A DNA stretch of 64,000 nt from an uncultured cyanobacterium (GCA_903887375.1 CAISPN010000119.1:21264-85263); one strand, 5' to 3'. Counted from the first letter of the stretch, positions 54,938 through 63,752 are shown. Made by a program: numbers and translations. The notes: generated from the sequence alone by a model not told the origin.

Positions 54938-54941
54938 AATA

Positions 54942-55460
54942 TCAATAAGCGTCCTGCAACTCGTAAAACTCAGGAGAGATATAGTCCTTGCGAAGTGGCC
55001 AACCAACCCAGTCTTCAGGCATGAGAATTCTCTTGAGATTTGGATGCCCTTGGTAGATAATTCCATACATATCATAGGTTTCGCGCTCTTGCCAATCAGC
55101 AGCTTTCCAAATCCAGAAAACAGAAGGCACTAGCGGATTATCTCTTGGAAGAAAAACTTTCAATCTAACTTCAACAGGCTTATCTACGTTATCAGTGACT
55201 TTGAGTAAGTGATAAAAGCTAACTAATTGCTGACCTGGACCTAGATCAATTCCACCTTGGCACTGCAGATAGTTAAATCCATAGGCATAGAGCGCGGCGC
55301 AAATAGGCAAGAGAAAGTCAGCTTCTACTTTAACTATCTCAACTCCTAGATGATCTTTTTCTAGTGACTCATTGTCAAAGCCATTTTCGCTGAGCCAAGT
55401 AGACACTTCACCAACTGGGGTTATTGCTGCTGGGCTAGGTTGGGATGTTTCTTCACTCAC
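54942..55460 (-). CDS. ndhJ: NAD(P)H-quinone oxidoreductase subunit J
   Basis: Peripheral-arm subunit (complex I 30-kDa type) of the cyanobacterial NDH-1 complex used in respiration and cyclic electron flow. The family signature [27 protein letters not shown] is intact. The start is set at GTG 55458-55460 (MSEETSQPS): AAGGAGG lies 6 nt before it, while the TTG two codons earlier is directly next to the Shine-Dalgarno. It overlaps ndhK by 8 bp. 172 residues. Confidence 0.95.
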   Translation of the reverse strand: MSEETSQPSPAAITPVGEVSTWLSENGFDNESLEKDHLGVEIVKVEADFLLPICAALYAYGFNYLQCQGGIDLGPGQQLVSFYHLLKVTDNVDKPVEVRLKVFLPRDNPLVPSVFWIWKAADWQERETYDMYGIIYQGHPNLKRILMPEDWVGWPLRKDYISPEFYELQDAY

Positions 55461-56196
55461 TTGCAACCTCCTTTTGTTGTTCTTTGATCAAAGCTGTGGG
55501 CAGGCCAAGAGATTGAGCCAGCTCTTTAGGTGGTGATTGTCTTGTTTCATTGGCCAAATATTTACCAGTCAAAATAGGCTCAACTGGTTTCATATTGTGA
55601 GGAGTTGAATAGTAGCGATGGATTTGTGATTGGACGGTTGCTCTTTCTTGCATAGAATCATTGGCAACTTTCTTGCGTAGCTTGACTATGGCATCAATGA
55701 TAGCCTCTGGTCTAGGTGGACAGCCAGGAATGTAAATATCTACTGGAATTAACTTGTCTACACCTCTGACTGCCGTGGTAGAGTCGCTACTAAACATACC
55801 ACCAGTTATGGTGCAAGCGCCCATAGCTATTACATATTTAGGCTCAGGCATCTCTTCGTAGAGACGAACCAAAGCAGGTGCCATTTTCATGGTAACTGTA
55901 CCAGCAGTGATCAGCAGATCTGCTTGTCTTGGGCTACAACGAGGAACTAGACCAAAACGATCAAAATCAAAACGCGAACCTATCAAAGCGGCAAATTCAA
56001 TGAAACAGCAAGCTGTTCCGTACATTAATGGCCACAAACTTGAAAGACGCGCCCAGTTATAGAGATCATCAACGGTAGTCAGTATGATATTCTCCGAAAG
56101 ATCCTGTGTAACCTGCGCGCAACTGGCAGGGTTGAGAACCTTCTCGCTATCTCGACGTTTTAAACTTTCTAGATCAGCAGTAGGATTGGTTGTCAT
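55453..56196 (-). CDS. ndhK: NAD(P)H-quinone oxidoreductase subunit K
   Basis: Carries iron-sulfur cluster N2 of NDH-1. The cluster ligands are visible: the tandem cysteines in [12 protein letters not shown], Cys in [12 protein letters not shown], and Cys in [10 protein letters not shown]. Length 247, with a 25-residue variable N-terminus and a Gln/Lys-rich tail. Central gene of ndhC-ndhK-ndhJ; its stop codon lies within the ndhJ start region. Confidence 0.97.
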   Translation of the reverse strand: MTTNPTADLESLKRRDSEKVLNPASCAQVTQDLSENIILTTVDDLYNWARLSSLWPLMYGTACCFIEFAALIGSRFDFDRFGLVPRCSPRQADLLITAGTVTMKMAPALVRLYEEMPEPKYVIAMGACTITGGMFSSDSTTAVRGVDKLIPVDIYIPGCPPRPEAIIDAIVKLRKKVANDSMQERATVQSQIHRYYSTPHNMKPVEPILTGKYLANETRQSPPKELAQSLGLPTALIKEQQKEVASE

Positions 56197-56239
56197 GACA
56201 AGAAAATTACAATTTATTTTTATTTTTTAGCTAATTACA

Positions 56240-56602
56240 TTATGACCATTCTAGTGCGCCTTTTCTCCAGGCATAGACTAGAGCAATCACTAAGATGGCA
56301 ATAAAAATCAACGCTTCGACAAAAGCGAATAGACCGAGTTGGTTAAATGCCACTGCCCATGGATACAAAAACACTGTCTCTACATCAAATACCACAAATA
56401 CTAGGGCAAACATGTAGTAGCGAATATTGAACTGAATCCAAGCTCCACCAATAGGTTCCATTCCGGATTCGTAGGTTGTTTTGCGCTCTGGTCCACCGCC
56501 ACTTGGTCTGAGCAACTTGGACGCGCTCAGCGCTAAGATAGGGACCAAGCTACAAGTAAACAGGAAACCCAGCAGATACTCATAACCCTTAAGAACAAAC
56601 AC
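56240..56602 (-). CDS. ndhC: NAD(P)H-quinone oxidoreductase subunit 3
   Basis: 120-residue membrane subunit with three transmembrane helices (about 8-27, 63-82 and 92-112). The sequence [35 protein letters not shown] is diagnostic of complex I subunit 3. The start is GTG (56600-56602), giving [14 protein letters not shown], the usual NdhC start; an AAGGAG lies about 13 nt upstream, rather far. First gene of the ndhCKJ operon. Cyanobacteria often have rubredoxin upstream; here there is a tRNA. Confidence 0.96.
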   Translation of the reverse strand: MFVLKGYEYLLGFLFTCSLVPILALSASKLLRPSGGGPERKTTYESGMEPIGGAWIQFNIRYYMFALVFVVFDVETVFLYPWAVAFNQLGLFAFVEALIFIAILVIALVYAWRKGALEWS

Positions 56603-56701
56603 GGTTAATTAATAACTCCTTTTGACTGTTGACTATAATTGTAAAATAGTTTCACAAAATAGTGATAACAATACTCTATTTCTAGAAAATATTTAATTAA
56701 A

Positions 56702-56775
56702 TCGGAGCGGCGGGATTTGAACCCACGACCCCCACTACCCCAAAGTGGTGCGCTACCAAGCTGCGCTACGCCCCG
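56702..56775 (-). tRNA. tRNA-Pro (UGG)
   Basis: 74 nt on the minus strand. Acceptor stem CGGGGCG / CGCTCCG, with discriminator A; D-arm GCGCAGCTTGGTAGCGC; anticodon loop CTTTGGGG with anticodon TGG; T-arm GTGGGTTCAAATCCCGC. CCA is not encoded. It sits between ndhC and the DUF1818 gene, about 100 bp upstream of ndhC. Confidence 0.97.
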
Positions 56776-56802
56776 AAATTCCGACAATTCAACATTCTAA
56801 TT

Positions 56803-57183
56803 CTATTTTTGCTCACTTGTCAAGAAACTCTTCAAAGCAGCATTGAGTTGGATGACTGCCAGAGAGCTCCAATTGCCTTCAGCTCTTCGACCTTGGTTTA
56901 GTAAAATTCTCAAACAATAGGAATCAGGATAGCCATCAGCTAAGAGATAGATAAGATCACTTTCTAGCTCACAGTTAATTTTCTCTTCATCCATCAGCTC
57001 ATTTTTTAAACTTTCTATAGTATCTACCAATTGCCCAAACAGACGACAAAAATCGGCAAATTCCTGCTCATTTAGCTCAATAGCCCAATCTTGACCTCCT
57101 AACATTGCTCTATAGTTAGAGGCGTTGCTATTCCAACCTAGACGCCAACCATCGCCCTTTTGTAAAAAGGCACCATTGCTCAT
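56803..57183 (-). CDS. DUF1818 family protein
   Basis: 126 residues, soluble, acidic. The pattern GDGWRLGWNSNASNYRAMLGG, QDWAIELNEQEFADFCRL, ELMDEEKINCELESDLIYL and NQGRRAEGNWS is that of DUF1818, found in cyanobacteria and plastid-bearing eukaryotes. The function is unknown. Its ATG overlaps the stop of the upstream exported-protein gene as ATGA. The tRNA-Pro gene lies 27 bp downstream on the same strand. Confidence 0.8.
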   Translation of the reverse strand: MSNGAFLQKGDGWRLGWNSNASNYRAMLGGQDWAIELNEQEFADFCRLFGQLVDTIESLKNELMDEEKINCELESDLIYLLADGYPDSYCLRILLNQGRRAEGNWSSLAVIQLNAALKSFLTSEQK

Positions 57184-57737
57184 GGCATCAAGAATTTGGC
57201 ATCGCCTGGCTTGGAGAGCCCAGGTTTGCTGGGAGTATTGTAGGAATCAGGGGAAAGTGAGGGTTTAGTTGTAGGTTTTTCAAGAGCAGGAGCATAAAGT
57301 GTGACTAGAAAATCCACCAAAGATCTTCTTTGAACCCTGGATAGAGAGCCGATAATCTTGATATCATCCTGCATGGGATTGGTCTGTAAGGTCAAATAAC
57401 CCGGATATTGCCCAGATTTGATTGGTTCATTTACCCCAAGATAGTCAGCCATCGTCAAAAGCCAATCAACTCTAAAATCAGTTGGGCGTTTTTTTACATC
57501 CTGATGATAGCGAATCAAACGACTGATTAAGGTGCTTTCAGTATTGAGCGCTCCATTTTCTACCTTTTTGTAATCATTGTTCTTAGGTAGATTGGGAAAA
57601 GCCAAATAGACCTTCTCGGCAGAAGATTCGGGACGCAACGCAGAAACGCTCTGAGCTAAACTAGATGGAGAAATCCAAACCACTAGTAAGCAGGTTAGGC
57701 AAGCCAATAGATAGTAAAGTAGTGATTTGCGTTGCAT
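57180..57737 (-). CDS. Exported protein of unknown function
   Basis: 185 residues with a signal peptide (hydrophobic 8-24, likely cleavage after SSLA). The mature part has a central region (about 60-150) that includes LISRLIRYHQDVKKRPTDFRVDWLLTMADYLG and LSRVQRRSLVDFLVTLY, and a Pro/Ser/Lys-rich low-complexity tail. No known domain is recognised. It lies between rpoZ (11 bp upstream) and DUF1818 (4-bp overlap), so the three genes look like one transcript. Confidence 0.65.
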   Translation of the reverse strand: MQRKSLLYYLLACLTCLLVVWISPSSLAQSVSALRPESSAEKVYLAFPNLPKNNDYKKVENGALNTESTLISRLIRYHQDVKKRPTDFRVDWLLTMADYLGVNEPIKSGQYPGYLTLQTNPMQDDIKIIGSLSRVQRRSLVDFLVTLYAPALEKPTTKPSLSPDSYNTPSKPGLSKPGDAKFLMP

Positions 57738-57748
57738 ATTATCCCAAA

Positions 57749-57973
57749 CTATTCGCCAATAATTTCCGGTTGGGTCAGCTCATCTGACATTTCGATAATT
57801 GCCAGAATTGTGGGTTTCATATAGTAGTTATCTTCAAAATAACCCTCATAACGGCGACGCTTGGCACGATTGGCAACTTGCACTGTGATCTTATAACGGT
57901 TAGAAGCGGCTTGCATCAACTCTTCGGAGCGGTACATGATCTGAGTTGAATCGAAGTTGTTCTTTTTTTGCAT
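57749..57973 (-). CDS. rpoZ: RNA polymerase omega subunit
   Basis: 74 residues. Cyanobacterial omega: [35 protein letters not shown], then [20 protein letters not shown]. Helps assemble beta-prime and, in cyanobacteria, favours recruitment of the primary sigma factor. First gene of a likely rpoZ, exported protein, DUF1818 unit. The ATG at 57971-57973 is followed upstream by a 138-bp gap shared with the divergent DUF2862 gene. Confidence 0.93.
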   Translation of the reverse strand: MQKKNNFDSTQIMYRSEELMQAASNRYKITVQVANRAKRRRYEGYFEDNYYMKPTILAIIEMSDELTQPEIIGE

Positions 57974-58111
57974 TGAATCTTTGTTTTTTGGATGTGCTCT
58001 AGTTAATTATAGAGGATCACTTAGGCTTCAATTTTGCAGTTGTTTCTCAGGGTACCTGAATTGGGATAAACTAAATCTTGACTCATTTAAATTATACTTA
58101 GCCAGTTAAAA

Positions 58112-58306
58112 ATGGAAATTGGACAAAAAGTTAAGGTGTGCCGCATTCGTGATCGAGTATCCAAAGGGTTTGTTGATAAACTTGGTAAAATTGGTGTTAT
58201 CACAGGATACAAAATGACTGATGGCAGTGGTGTAGGTGCTGTTGTCGAATTTGAAGATAGTACAGTCAGTTGGTTCTTTGATGACGAATTAAGACTGCTA
58301 AGCTAG
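58112..58306 (+). CDS. DUF2862 protein
   Basis: 64 residues, a small SH3-like beta protein (IGQKVKVCRIRDRVSKGF, GKIGVITGYKMTDGSGVG, VEFEDSTVSWFFDDEL). The family is widespread in cyanobacteria and without function. The alternating pattern is similar to PsaE-like SH3 barrels, but there is no specific match. Separate ATG start, 30 bp upstream of the Get3-like gene on the same strand. Confidence 0.75.
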   Translation: MEIGQKVKVCRIRDRVSKGFVDKLGKIGVITGYKMTDGSGVGAVVEFEDSTVSWFFDDELRLLS

Positions 58307-58336
58307 TATCAAATTCAACCACATTTTTAGGAAACT

Positions 58337-59428
58337 ATGTCTCTAATACTGACATTTTTGGGCAATGAGGGGAGTGGGCGCACTGTCTTGGCGATTGCTG
58401 CGGCTAAAAGGCTAGCTAGTTCTGGCGCTAAGGTTCTTCTGGCCTCTGATGTGAGTAACATCTCACTGATCAATAGCCTAGGTATCACTCCTTCAGCTGA
58501 GCCTAGCCCAATTGAAAACAATCTTTTTGCTGTACAACTGAGCACCACTTCCATTTTGGATAAGCAATGGGAGGAGATTAAGGTTCTAGATAAAAAATAT
58601 TTACAATCTCCTATTTTGCAATCTATATTCGGTCAAGAACTACCAGTTCTGCCAGGTATGGATGATGCGCTGATCCTCACTGCTATCAGGGAATTTTACA
58701 GTTCAGGTAACTATGATGTGATTGTCTATGATGGAACTGGAGATATCAGAACATTGAGGCTTTTGGCTATGCCAGAATCTCTCAGTGGATATGTTAAGCG
58801 TTTCCTAAATGTGGTTACTGAATCAGATCTAGGTAGAGTTGTGATTCCTTTTATACAGCCACTTTTGGGAGCTATCTTGAGTAGTAACTCTAACTGGGAT
58901 AGTATTTCCCAAAATTCCAAAGGTGCATCTGATGAGTTTTTGGAAAAAGGAAAAGCTGTAGTTAATGATCCCAATAAACTGAGAGCCTATCTGGTCACAA
59001 CTAATGAACCCAATTCTCTCAAGATTGCCAAGTATCTCTGGGGTAATGCTCAACTAGCTGGGGTCAATGTAGCTGGAGTGTTTTTCAACCATCCTGGTTT
59101 GGAAGATTCAATTACTGCTGAATTTGCGCCGTTACCTGTCAACAATATTCCTTTTACCAATGACTGGCAAGCTCTAGCCAGCTCTCTGCCTAATCTGCTA
59201 GAGATAAATAATATTCCCAAACCTTTGGAAATTGATCCTTCTAACAGTCAAATTAAGGTATTTTTACCTGGCTTTCAAAAAAAAGAAGTCAAGCTCACCC
59301 AACAGGGAGATACTATTACCCTGGAAGCTGGCGAAATGCGCCGCAATATTCCACTATCATCTACTCTTAAGGGTAAGGGAGTCAGCGGGGCCAAATTCCA
59401 AGATGGCTATTTGATTATCTCTTTCTAG
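58337..59428 (+). CDS. Get3/ArsA-like protein with C-terminal alpha-crystallin-like domain (Get3d type)
   Basis: 363 residues. The N-terminal 290 residues follow the ArsA/Get3 fold (LGNEGSGRTVLAIAAAKRLA, VIVYDGTGDIRTLRLLAMPE, AYLVTTNEPNSLKIAKYLWG). The last 75 residues (IKVFLPGFQKKEVKLTQQGD to the end) form an alpha-crystallin/Hsp20-like beta sandwich, as in Get3d of phototrophs. The P-loop is degenerate: GNEGSGRT has Asn10 and Arg15 where the Get3 family GKGGxGKT has lysines. ATP hydrolysis is therefore doubtful. Proposed role: binding hydrophobic or membrane-protein clients. Confidence 0.85.
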   Translation: MSLILTFLGNEGSGRTVLAIAAAKRLASSGAKVLLASDVSNISLINSLGITPSAEPSPIENNLFAVQLSTTSILDKQWEEIKVLDKKYLQSPILQSIFGQELPVLPGMDDALILTAIREFYSSGNYDVIVYDGTGDIRTLRLLAMPESLSGYVKRFLNVVTESDLGRVVIPFIQPLLGAILSSNSNWDSISQNSKGASDEFLEKGKAVVNDPNKLRAYLVTTNEPNSLKIAKYLWGNAQLAGVNVAGVFFNHPGLEDSITAEFAPLPVNNIPFTNDWQALASSLPNLLEINNIPKPLEIDPSNSQIKVFLPGFQKKEVKLTQQGDTITLEAGEMRRNIPLSSTLKGKGVSGAKFQDGYLIISF

Positions 59429-59461
59429 AATATTAAATAACAATACTCTTTTTTTCTAACT

Positions 59462-60442
59462 ATGACTAACACTCCAGCAGAAGAAGACAATCAAGCCAAA
59501 GCCAGACAGCTTCTCGGGATGAAAGGAGCAGCAGCATCCTCGGGTGAATCCTCTATTTGGAAGATACGGCTTCAGTTGACCAAGCCAATCACCTGGATTC
59601 CCTTGATTTGGGGAGTAGTCTGTGGGGCGGCTTCTTCTGGTGGTTACATCTGGTCTGTGGAGGATTTTTTTAAAGCGCTGACCTGTATGCTGCTTTCAGG
59701 TCCTTTGATGGCAGGCTATACCCAAACTCTCAATGACTATTACGATAGAGAAATCGATGCTATCAATGAGCCCTATCGTCCAATACCTTCTGGTGCTATT
59801 TCTACAGGCGCGGTGATTACTCAGATTGTTGTGCTTTTGGTAGCTGGAATTACTGTTGCTTATTTGCTGGATCTTTGGGCAGGCCACCAAAGGCCCATTA
59901 TGCTCTTTTTAACTCTAGGCGGGGCTTTAGTTGCCTATATTTATTCTGCTCCCCCGCTTAAGCTTAAACAAAACGGCTGGCTGGGTAACTACGCTCTTGG
60001 TGCAAGTTATATAGCCTTACCTTGGTGGGCAGGCCATGCCCTGTTTGGCCAGCTCAACTGGACTATAGTCATCTTGACCTTGTTCTATAGTTTGGCAGGT
60101 TTAGGGATTGCTGTGGTGAATGATTTCAAAAGCGTAGAAGGAGATCGCGCTTTAGGTCTACAGTCGCTGCCGGTTGTTTTTGGGATTAAAAATGCTAGCT
60201 GGATTTGTGTATTGATGATTGATATCTTCCAGGCAGGAGTTGCTCTCTATTTGATCAGTATTGGTCAAAACCTCTCTGCTACAATTTTGCTTTTGTTTAT
60301 CATTCCCCAGATTACTCTACAGGATATGTATTTTCTCAGAGATCCTCTCAAAAATGATGTCAAGTATCAAGCTAGCGCTCAGCCTTTTCTTGTTTTGGGA
60401 ATGCTGGTAGCTGGTTTGGCGCTTGGCCATGCAGGTGTCTGA
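59462..60442 (+). CDS. chlG: Chlorophyll synthase
   Basis: UbiA-family prenyltransferase that esterifies chlorophyllide a with phytyl or geranylgeranyl diphosphate. The Asp-rich motif NDYYDREIDAINEPYRPIPSG is diagnostic, with the second motif NDFKSVEGDRALGLQSLPV. About nine transmembrane helices. Length 326. The TGA stop overlaps the gcvT ATG (TGATG at 60440-60444), implying coupling. Membrane location: thylakoid or plasma membrane. Confidence 0.97.
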   Translation: MTNTPAEEDNQAKARQLLGMKGAAASSGESSIWKIRLQLTKPITWIPLIWGVVCGAASSGGYIWSVEDFFKALTCMLLSGPLMAGYTQTLNDYYDREIDAINEPYRPIPSGAISTGAVITQIVVLLVAGITVAYLLDLWAGHQRPIMLFLTLGGALVAYIYSAPPLKLKQNGWLGNYALGASYIALPWWAGHALFGQLNWTIVILTLFYSLAGLGIAVVNDFKSVEGDRALGLQSLPVVFGIKNASWICVLMIDIFQAGVALYLISIGQNLSATILLLFIIPQITLQDMYFLRDPLKNDVKYQASAQPFLVLGMLVAGLALGHAGV

Positions 60443-61527
60443 TGAGTGAACTTCTGCTGCGTACTCCTCTCTATGATCTCCTCAGCGCTATTAAAGGATC
60501 CAAGTTTGTTCCCTTTAGTGGCTGGCAAATGCCAATCCAGTTTCAAGGTATCTTGCAGGAGCATCAATCTGTTCGTCAATCTGCCGGGTTGTTTGATATA
60601 TCCCATATGGGTAAATTTTTACTCAAAGGTGAGAATCTGATTGCTCAATTGCAAAGGCTGGTTCCTTCAGATCTATCTACCCTTAAAAGCGGGCAAGCTC
60701 AATATACAGTACTGCTCAATGAGCAAGCTGGTATAATCGATGATCTCATTGTTTACTATTATTCAGACAATGAGATTTTTCTAATAGTCAATGCTGCTAC
60801 TTTAGAAAAAGATCGCCTTTGGTTAAACCAACAGCTCAATAGCTCTTGTCAATTGCAAGATCTATCTACAGAAAAAGTCTTATTAGCTTTGCAAGGTCCA
60901 GCAGCCCAGAGTTATCTACAACCTCTTTTAGATGAAAATTTAGACAATCTCCAGTATTTTGAGCATCACAAATTCAAATTAAAAGAACAAGAGGTTTTCG
61001 TTGCTCGTACTGGTTATACGGGCGAAGATGGCTTTGAAATTATGACTAGTCCTGAATTAGCCGAAGATCTCTATCAACAGTTAACTAGTGCTGGAGTTAA
61101 TCCCTGCGGTTTAGGCGCTAGAGATACCCTCAGGCTAGAGGCGGCGATGTCACTCTATGGTCAAGATATCGATGAGAGCACAACTCCTCTGGAAGCTGGA
61201 CTGAACTTTTTAGTACACTTGGATCGCAAGGATGATTTTATTGGTAGAGCTATTTTAGAGAAACAAAAAAGCCAAGGGGTTAAACGTCGTTTGGTAGGGC
61301 TTACTATGAGTGAGCGCAATATCGCCCGCCACGATCATCTGATTTTTGAGGGAGAAAACCAAGTCGGCAAAATCACCAGTGGTACTTTTTCCCCAACTTT
61401 AGCTAAACCAATTGCCCTAGGCTATGTTCCTACTGAGCTTTCTAAGCTAGGTCAAAATCTTTCAGTGGAAATCAGAGGCAATCTCAAAAGCGCAACCGTT
61501 GTCAAAAAGCCTTTTTATAAACGTTAA
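60442..61527 (+). CDS. gcvT: Aminomethyltransferase (glycine cleavage T-protein)
   Basis: Transfers the methylene group from the H-protein aminomethyl arm to tetrahydrofolate, releasing ammonia. 361 residues. N-terminal LLSAIKGSKFVPFSGWQMP and FDISHMGKFLLKG; folate-binding Asp region SAGLFDISHMG; then YTGEDGFEIMTSPELAEDL and LGARDTLRLEAAMSLYGQDI, all typical GcvT. It lacks the YgfZ KGCYxGQE motif. Partner of gcvP at 48970. Overlaps chlG by 1 bp; stop overlaps the convergent HpsJ-like gene by 4 bp. Confidence 0.96.
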   Translation: MSELLLRTPLYDLLSAIKGSKFVPFSGWQMPIQFQGILQEHQSVRQSAGLFDISHMGKFLLKGENLIAQLQRLVPSDLSTLKSGQAQYTVLLNEQAGIIDDLIVYYYSDNEIFLIVNAATLEKDRLWLNQQLNSSCQLQDLSTEKVLLALQGPAAQSYLQPLLDENLDNLQYFEHHKFKLKEQEVFVARTGYTGEDGFEIMTSPELAEDLYQQLTSAGVNPCGLGARDTLRLEAAMSLYGQDIDESTTPLEAGLNFLVHLDRKDDFIGRAILEKQKSQGVKRRLVGLTMSERNIARHDHLIFEGENQVGKITSGTFSPTLAKPIALGYVPTELSKLGQNLSVEIRGNLKSATVVKKPFYKR

Positions 61528-62273
61528 TTTTCTCGTTGATAATTTTCAAATAGTAGCCTAGCCCATAAGGCTTTTCTCCAAAGCAAGATCAAGCTGGTGC
61601 CAGAGAGTATGCTTCCTATAATATTATTGACTGCTCTTTTAAAAAACTGAGTGGAGTTTTTTGAATGTTCCTGTTCATTATCTTGTTTTAATTTTTGGTG
61701 GAATTTTTGTAATGGTAATTTAAGATCTTCTTTTAATTGACCAACATCTTTAACTGTTAAATTAAGCTTATGATAATCAATGCTTTGGGCTATTTCTTGG
61801 AGCTCTTTAACTGAATAAGACTGTGTAATCTTTTTATCAATTTCTTCAACCTTGGTCTCAATAAAATCATTTTTAATAGTTTGATCTCTTGCAGATAAAT
61901 AGACCATACTAGATGTGTCATAGATAGCTAAAGGAACCAGCACAAAGTATAAGATTGCCAAAACCAAAGATAACCAATAAAAAAAGTTCAATAGGCTGGA
62001 TTGTTGATAGCTAACTTCGCTTCCTTCTCTATAAAAGAAAACCATGGCTAAACCTAACAAAATCCACCAAATTTGATCTACAATCTGTCCAACTACTTCA
62101 AATCTCCATTGAATATTTTGAAAATCTGTTGGAATAAGAGCTTTGAGGATCATTAACAAGGAAAATATTAAGAAAAAATAACCAACTCCCCTAATCAGTG
62201 AACTAATCTCTTCACTGACTTCTTGGGGAATATCTTCATATTCGTCAAAACCAACTTTAGGCTTTTTAACCAT
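61524..62273 (-). CDS. HpsJ-like membrane protein
   Basis: 249 residues with four hydrophobic segments: about 30-48, 67-83, 90-112 and 215-232. The second loop LIPTDFQNIQWRFEVVGQIVDQ resembles the HpsJ family, named for hormogonium polysaccharide genes of filamentous cyanobacteria, but found in unicellular ones too. The middle (about 130-205) is a charged coiled-coil-like region. Function uncertain; the assignment rests on pattern only. Convergent with gcvT. Confidence 0.55.
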   Translation of the reverse strand: MVKKPKVGFDEYEDIPQEVSEEISSLIRGVGYFFLIFSLLMILKALIPTDFQNIQWRFEVVGQIVDQIWWILLGLAMVFFYREGSEVSYQQSSLLNFFYWLSLVLAILYFVLVPLAIYDTSSMVYLSARDQTIKNDFIETKVEEIDKKITQSYSVKELQEIAQSIDYHKLNLTVKDVGQLKEDLKLPLQKFHQKLKQDNEQEHSKNSTQFFKRAVNNIIGSILSGTSLILLWRKALWARLLFENYQREN

Positions 62274-62390
62274 AAAAAAACACTAACTTTGTTCTTAAAT
62301 ACAGTATCATGTCATGTCTCCTTAGTACCGTATTCTACAAATAAGTTTATAAAAATTATTCTATCTGTGCCACTTGTCCCCTCTCTTCTA

Positions 62391-62459
62391 CAAGGAGCGA
62401 GGGACTTTGACTCTTTACCAAATCTCTGGTTTAAAATCATCTTTATTAATAATGGCTAC
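62391..62459. repeat. Direct repeat, copy A, over the end of the DUF3782 gene
   Basis: 69 bp that recur at 63780-63848 with two mismatches (positions 62396 and the ATGGCT/ATAGCT site). Includes the 3' end of the DUF3782 gene and 24 bp downstream of its stop. Confidence 0.92.
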
Positions 62460-63026
62460 AGTATCCCCACTTGGTTTAATCACAAATAGCCCTTTTCTAT
62501 AAGCGTAGCGATCTACTCCTCTATCTATCTCAATTCCTGCTACTGCCCCATAGGCTTTGAAGTTTTTATAATGCGGAAATGCTAATTTAAATTTAGGTAA
62601 TTTTTCTAAAAATTCATCTACATCTTCTTGTGATAATCTAGATTTGCATTCAACTAGAACCAATTCAGTTTCATCTACTGCCAAGATATCTATTTCCATA
62701 GGAATATGCTCCCTTTTGGATCTAGCCCTAGGGTAAACTTCTTTGACATCTATGCCTTTTGCTTGGAATAGTTTGATAACTGCTGGCTCTACTAATTCTT
62801 CCAGAAAACGACCCCATCTAGTAGTGAGGCTATCTACTGCTTTGCTTGTTCTTTCTACGGTTTTTTCAAGCTTGGCAATACCGCGTTTAAGCTCCTCCAT
62901 CGTGCGATCTGCTTCGGCTTTACGTCGCTCATCTTCTTCTTTAGATTCAGCAAATTTACGATCTGCTTCAGCTTGAGAAGCTCTAAAAAGCTCGTATATA
63001 TCTTCAATAGTTACTGGTTTACTCAT
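62415..63026 (-). CDS. DUF3782-type protein with PD-(D/E)XK nuclease-like domain
   Basis: 203 residues. Residues about 14-70 are a highly charged coiled coil (ADRKFAESKEEDERRKAEAD). The C-terminal part matches PD-(D/E)XK endonuclease-like proteins of the DUF3782 group: GRFLEELVEPAVIKLFQAKG, then Asp113 in EIDILAVDE and Glu126-Cys-Lys128 in VLVECKSRLS. Nuclease activity is inferred. The coiled coil contains a repeated KAEADR/EADRKF unit. Shredded second copy at 63780-63910. No cognate partner gene is seen. Confidence 0.75.
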   Translation of the reverse strand: MSKPVTIEDIYELFRASQAEADRKFAESKEEDERRKAEADRTMEELKRGIAKLEKTVERTSKAVDSLTTRWGRFLEELVEPAVIKLFQAKGIDVKEVYPRARSKREHIPMEIDILAVDETELVLVECKSRLSQEDVDEFLEKLPKFKLAFPHYKNFKAYGAVAGIEIDRGVDRYAYRKGLFVIKPSGDTVAIINKDDFKPEIW

Positions 63027-63187
63027 TGATTTAGATTGCCTTACATAACTTCGATTATAACCAATATTTGAATACTACTAGAAGAGTCCAAGAACTTGTT
63101 TGGTGCATATATACTATGTATAACAATGTGTGGCATTATGGCCAAGATTATAGCGAAATCTTGGCCATAATCTTTTTTTAGTAGCAT

Positions 63188-63200
63188 GAGGAGGAATTCT
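63188..63200 (+). promoter_or_regulatory. Shine-Dalgarno that decides the start of the PFE-CTERM gene
   Basis: GAGGAGG (63188-63194) lies 6 nt before ATG 63201. An ATG at 63186 in the same frame overlaps the Shine-Dalgarno and is therefore not the start. Confidence 0.85.
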
Positions 63201-63752
63201 ATGCTTAAACGTTCTGTTGTTATCGCAAGTTTAACAATTGGCTCTCTTTCATTGGCCAATCAAAGCGCGCATGCCCTTAGTTGGACTTGGTCACTAGTCG
63301 ATACTAATGGTCAAACTTCCTCAGGTACTTTTACTACAAATGGTACCTCTTACCAAACCGGTACAACTTATACTATCACTGGTATCACCGGAACTTCAAA
63401 CATTAACGCAACAGGAAAAACTATTGCTGCTATTAATGGTGGTGGTTCAAATCTTCTGCAATGGGATGGTACTAATTCTTCACCCATAATCACTAAAATC
63501 ACTAATTCCAGTGGGATTGCATGGAATAACACTGATGGCTCTTACGTAAATATTTATTATAATGGTAGTGGTTTTAGTGCAGTCAATATCTCATACACTT
63601 GGTATAGCGGATCGGATCCCGGCATTACTTCTTCTACCTTAACTCCAGTTGCCTCTACTCCAGTACCTTTTGAATTTTCCCCTGAGCAGGGATTTATCTT
63701 GGGTATTCCTCTATTTCTAGGACTGAGAAAGCTTAAGAAGAAGAGAGCTTAA
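63201..63752 (+). CDS. Exported PFE-CTERM-type surface protein
   Basis: 183 residues. A signal peptide (LKRSVVIASLTIGSLSLANQSAHA) is followed by a Thr/Ser/Gly/Asn-rich beta-rich region with almost no charged residues (about 25-145). The C-terminal anchor consists of VPFEFSPEQGFILGIPLFLGL and a basic tail RKLKKKRA. That is the cyanobacterial PFE-CTERM variant of PEP-CTERM sorting signals, thought to be processed by an exosortase (none here). Probably surface or matrix-associated. It is flanked by the intact DUF3782 gene and its degraded copy. Confidence 0.85.
   Translation: MLKRSVVIASLTIGSLSLANQSAHALSWTWSLVDTNGQTSSGTFTTNGTSYQTGTTYTITGITGTSNINATGKTIAAINGGGSNLLQWDGTNSSPIITKITNSSGIAWNNTDGSYVNIYYNGSGFSAVNISYTWYSGSDPGITSSTLTPVASTPVPFEFSPEQGFILGIPLFLGLRKLKKKRA

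Noticed and set aside
56605..56787. Minus-strand open frame of 60 codons upstream of ndhC
   Set aside because: It runs across the tRNA-Pro gene (56702-56775) and has no family signature, so it is not a gene.
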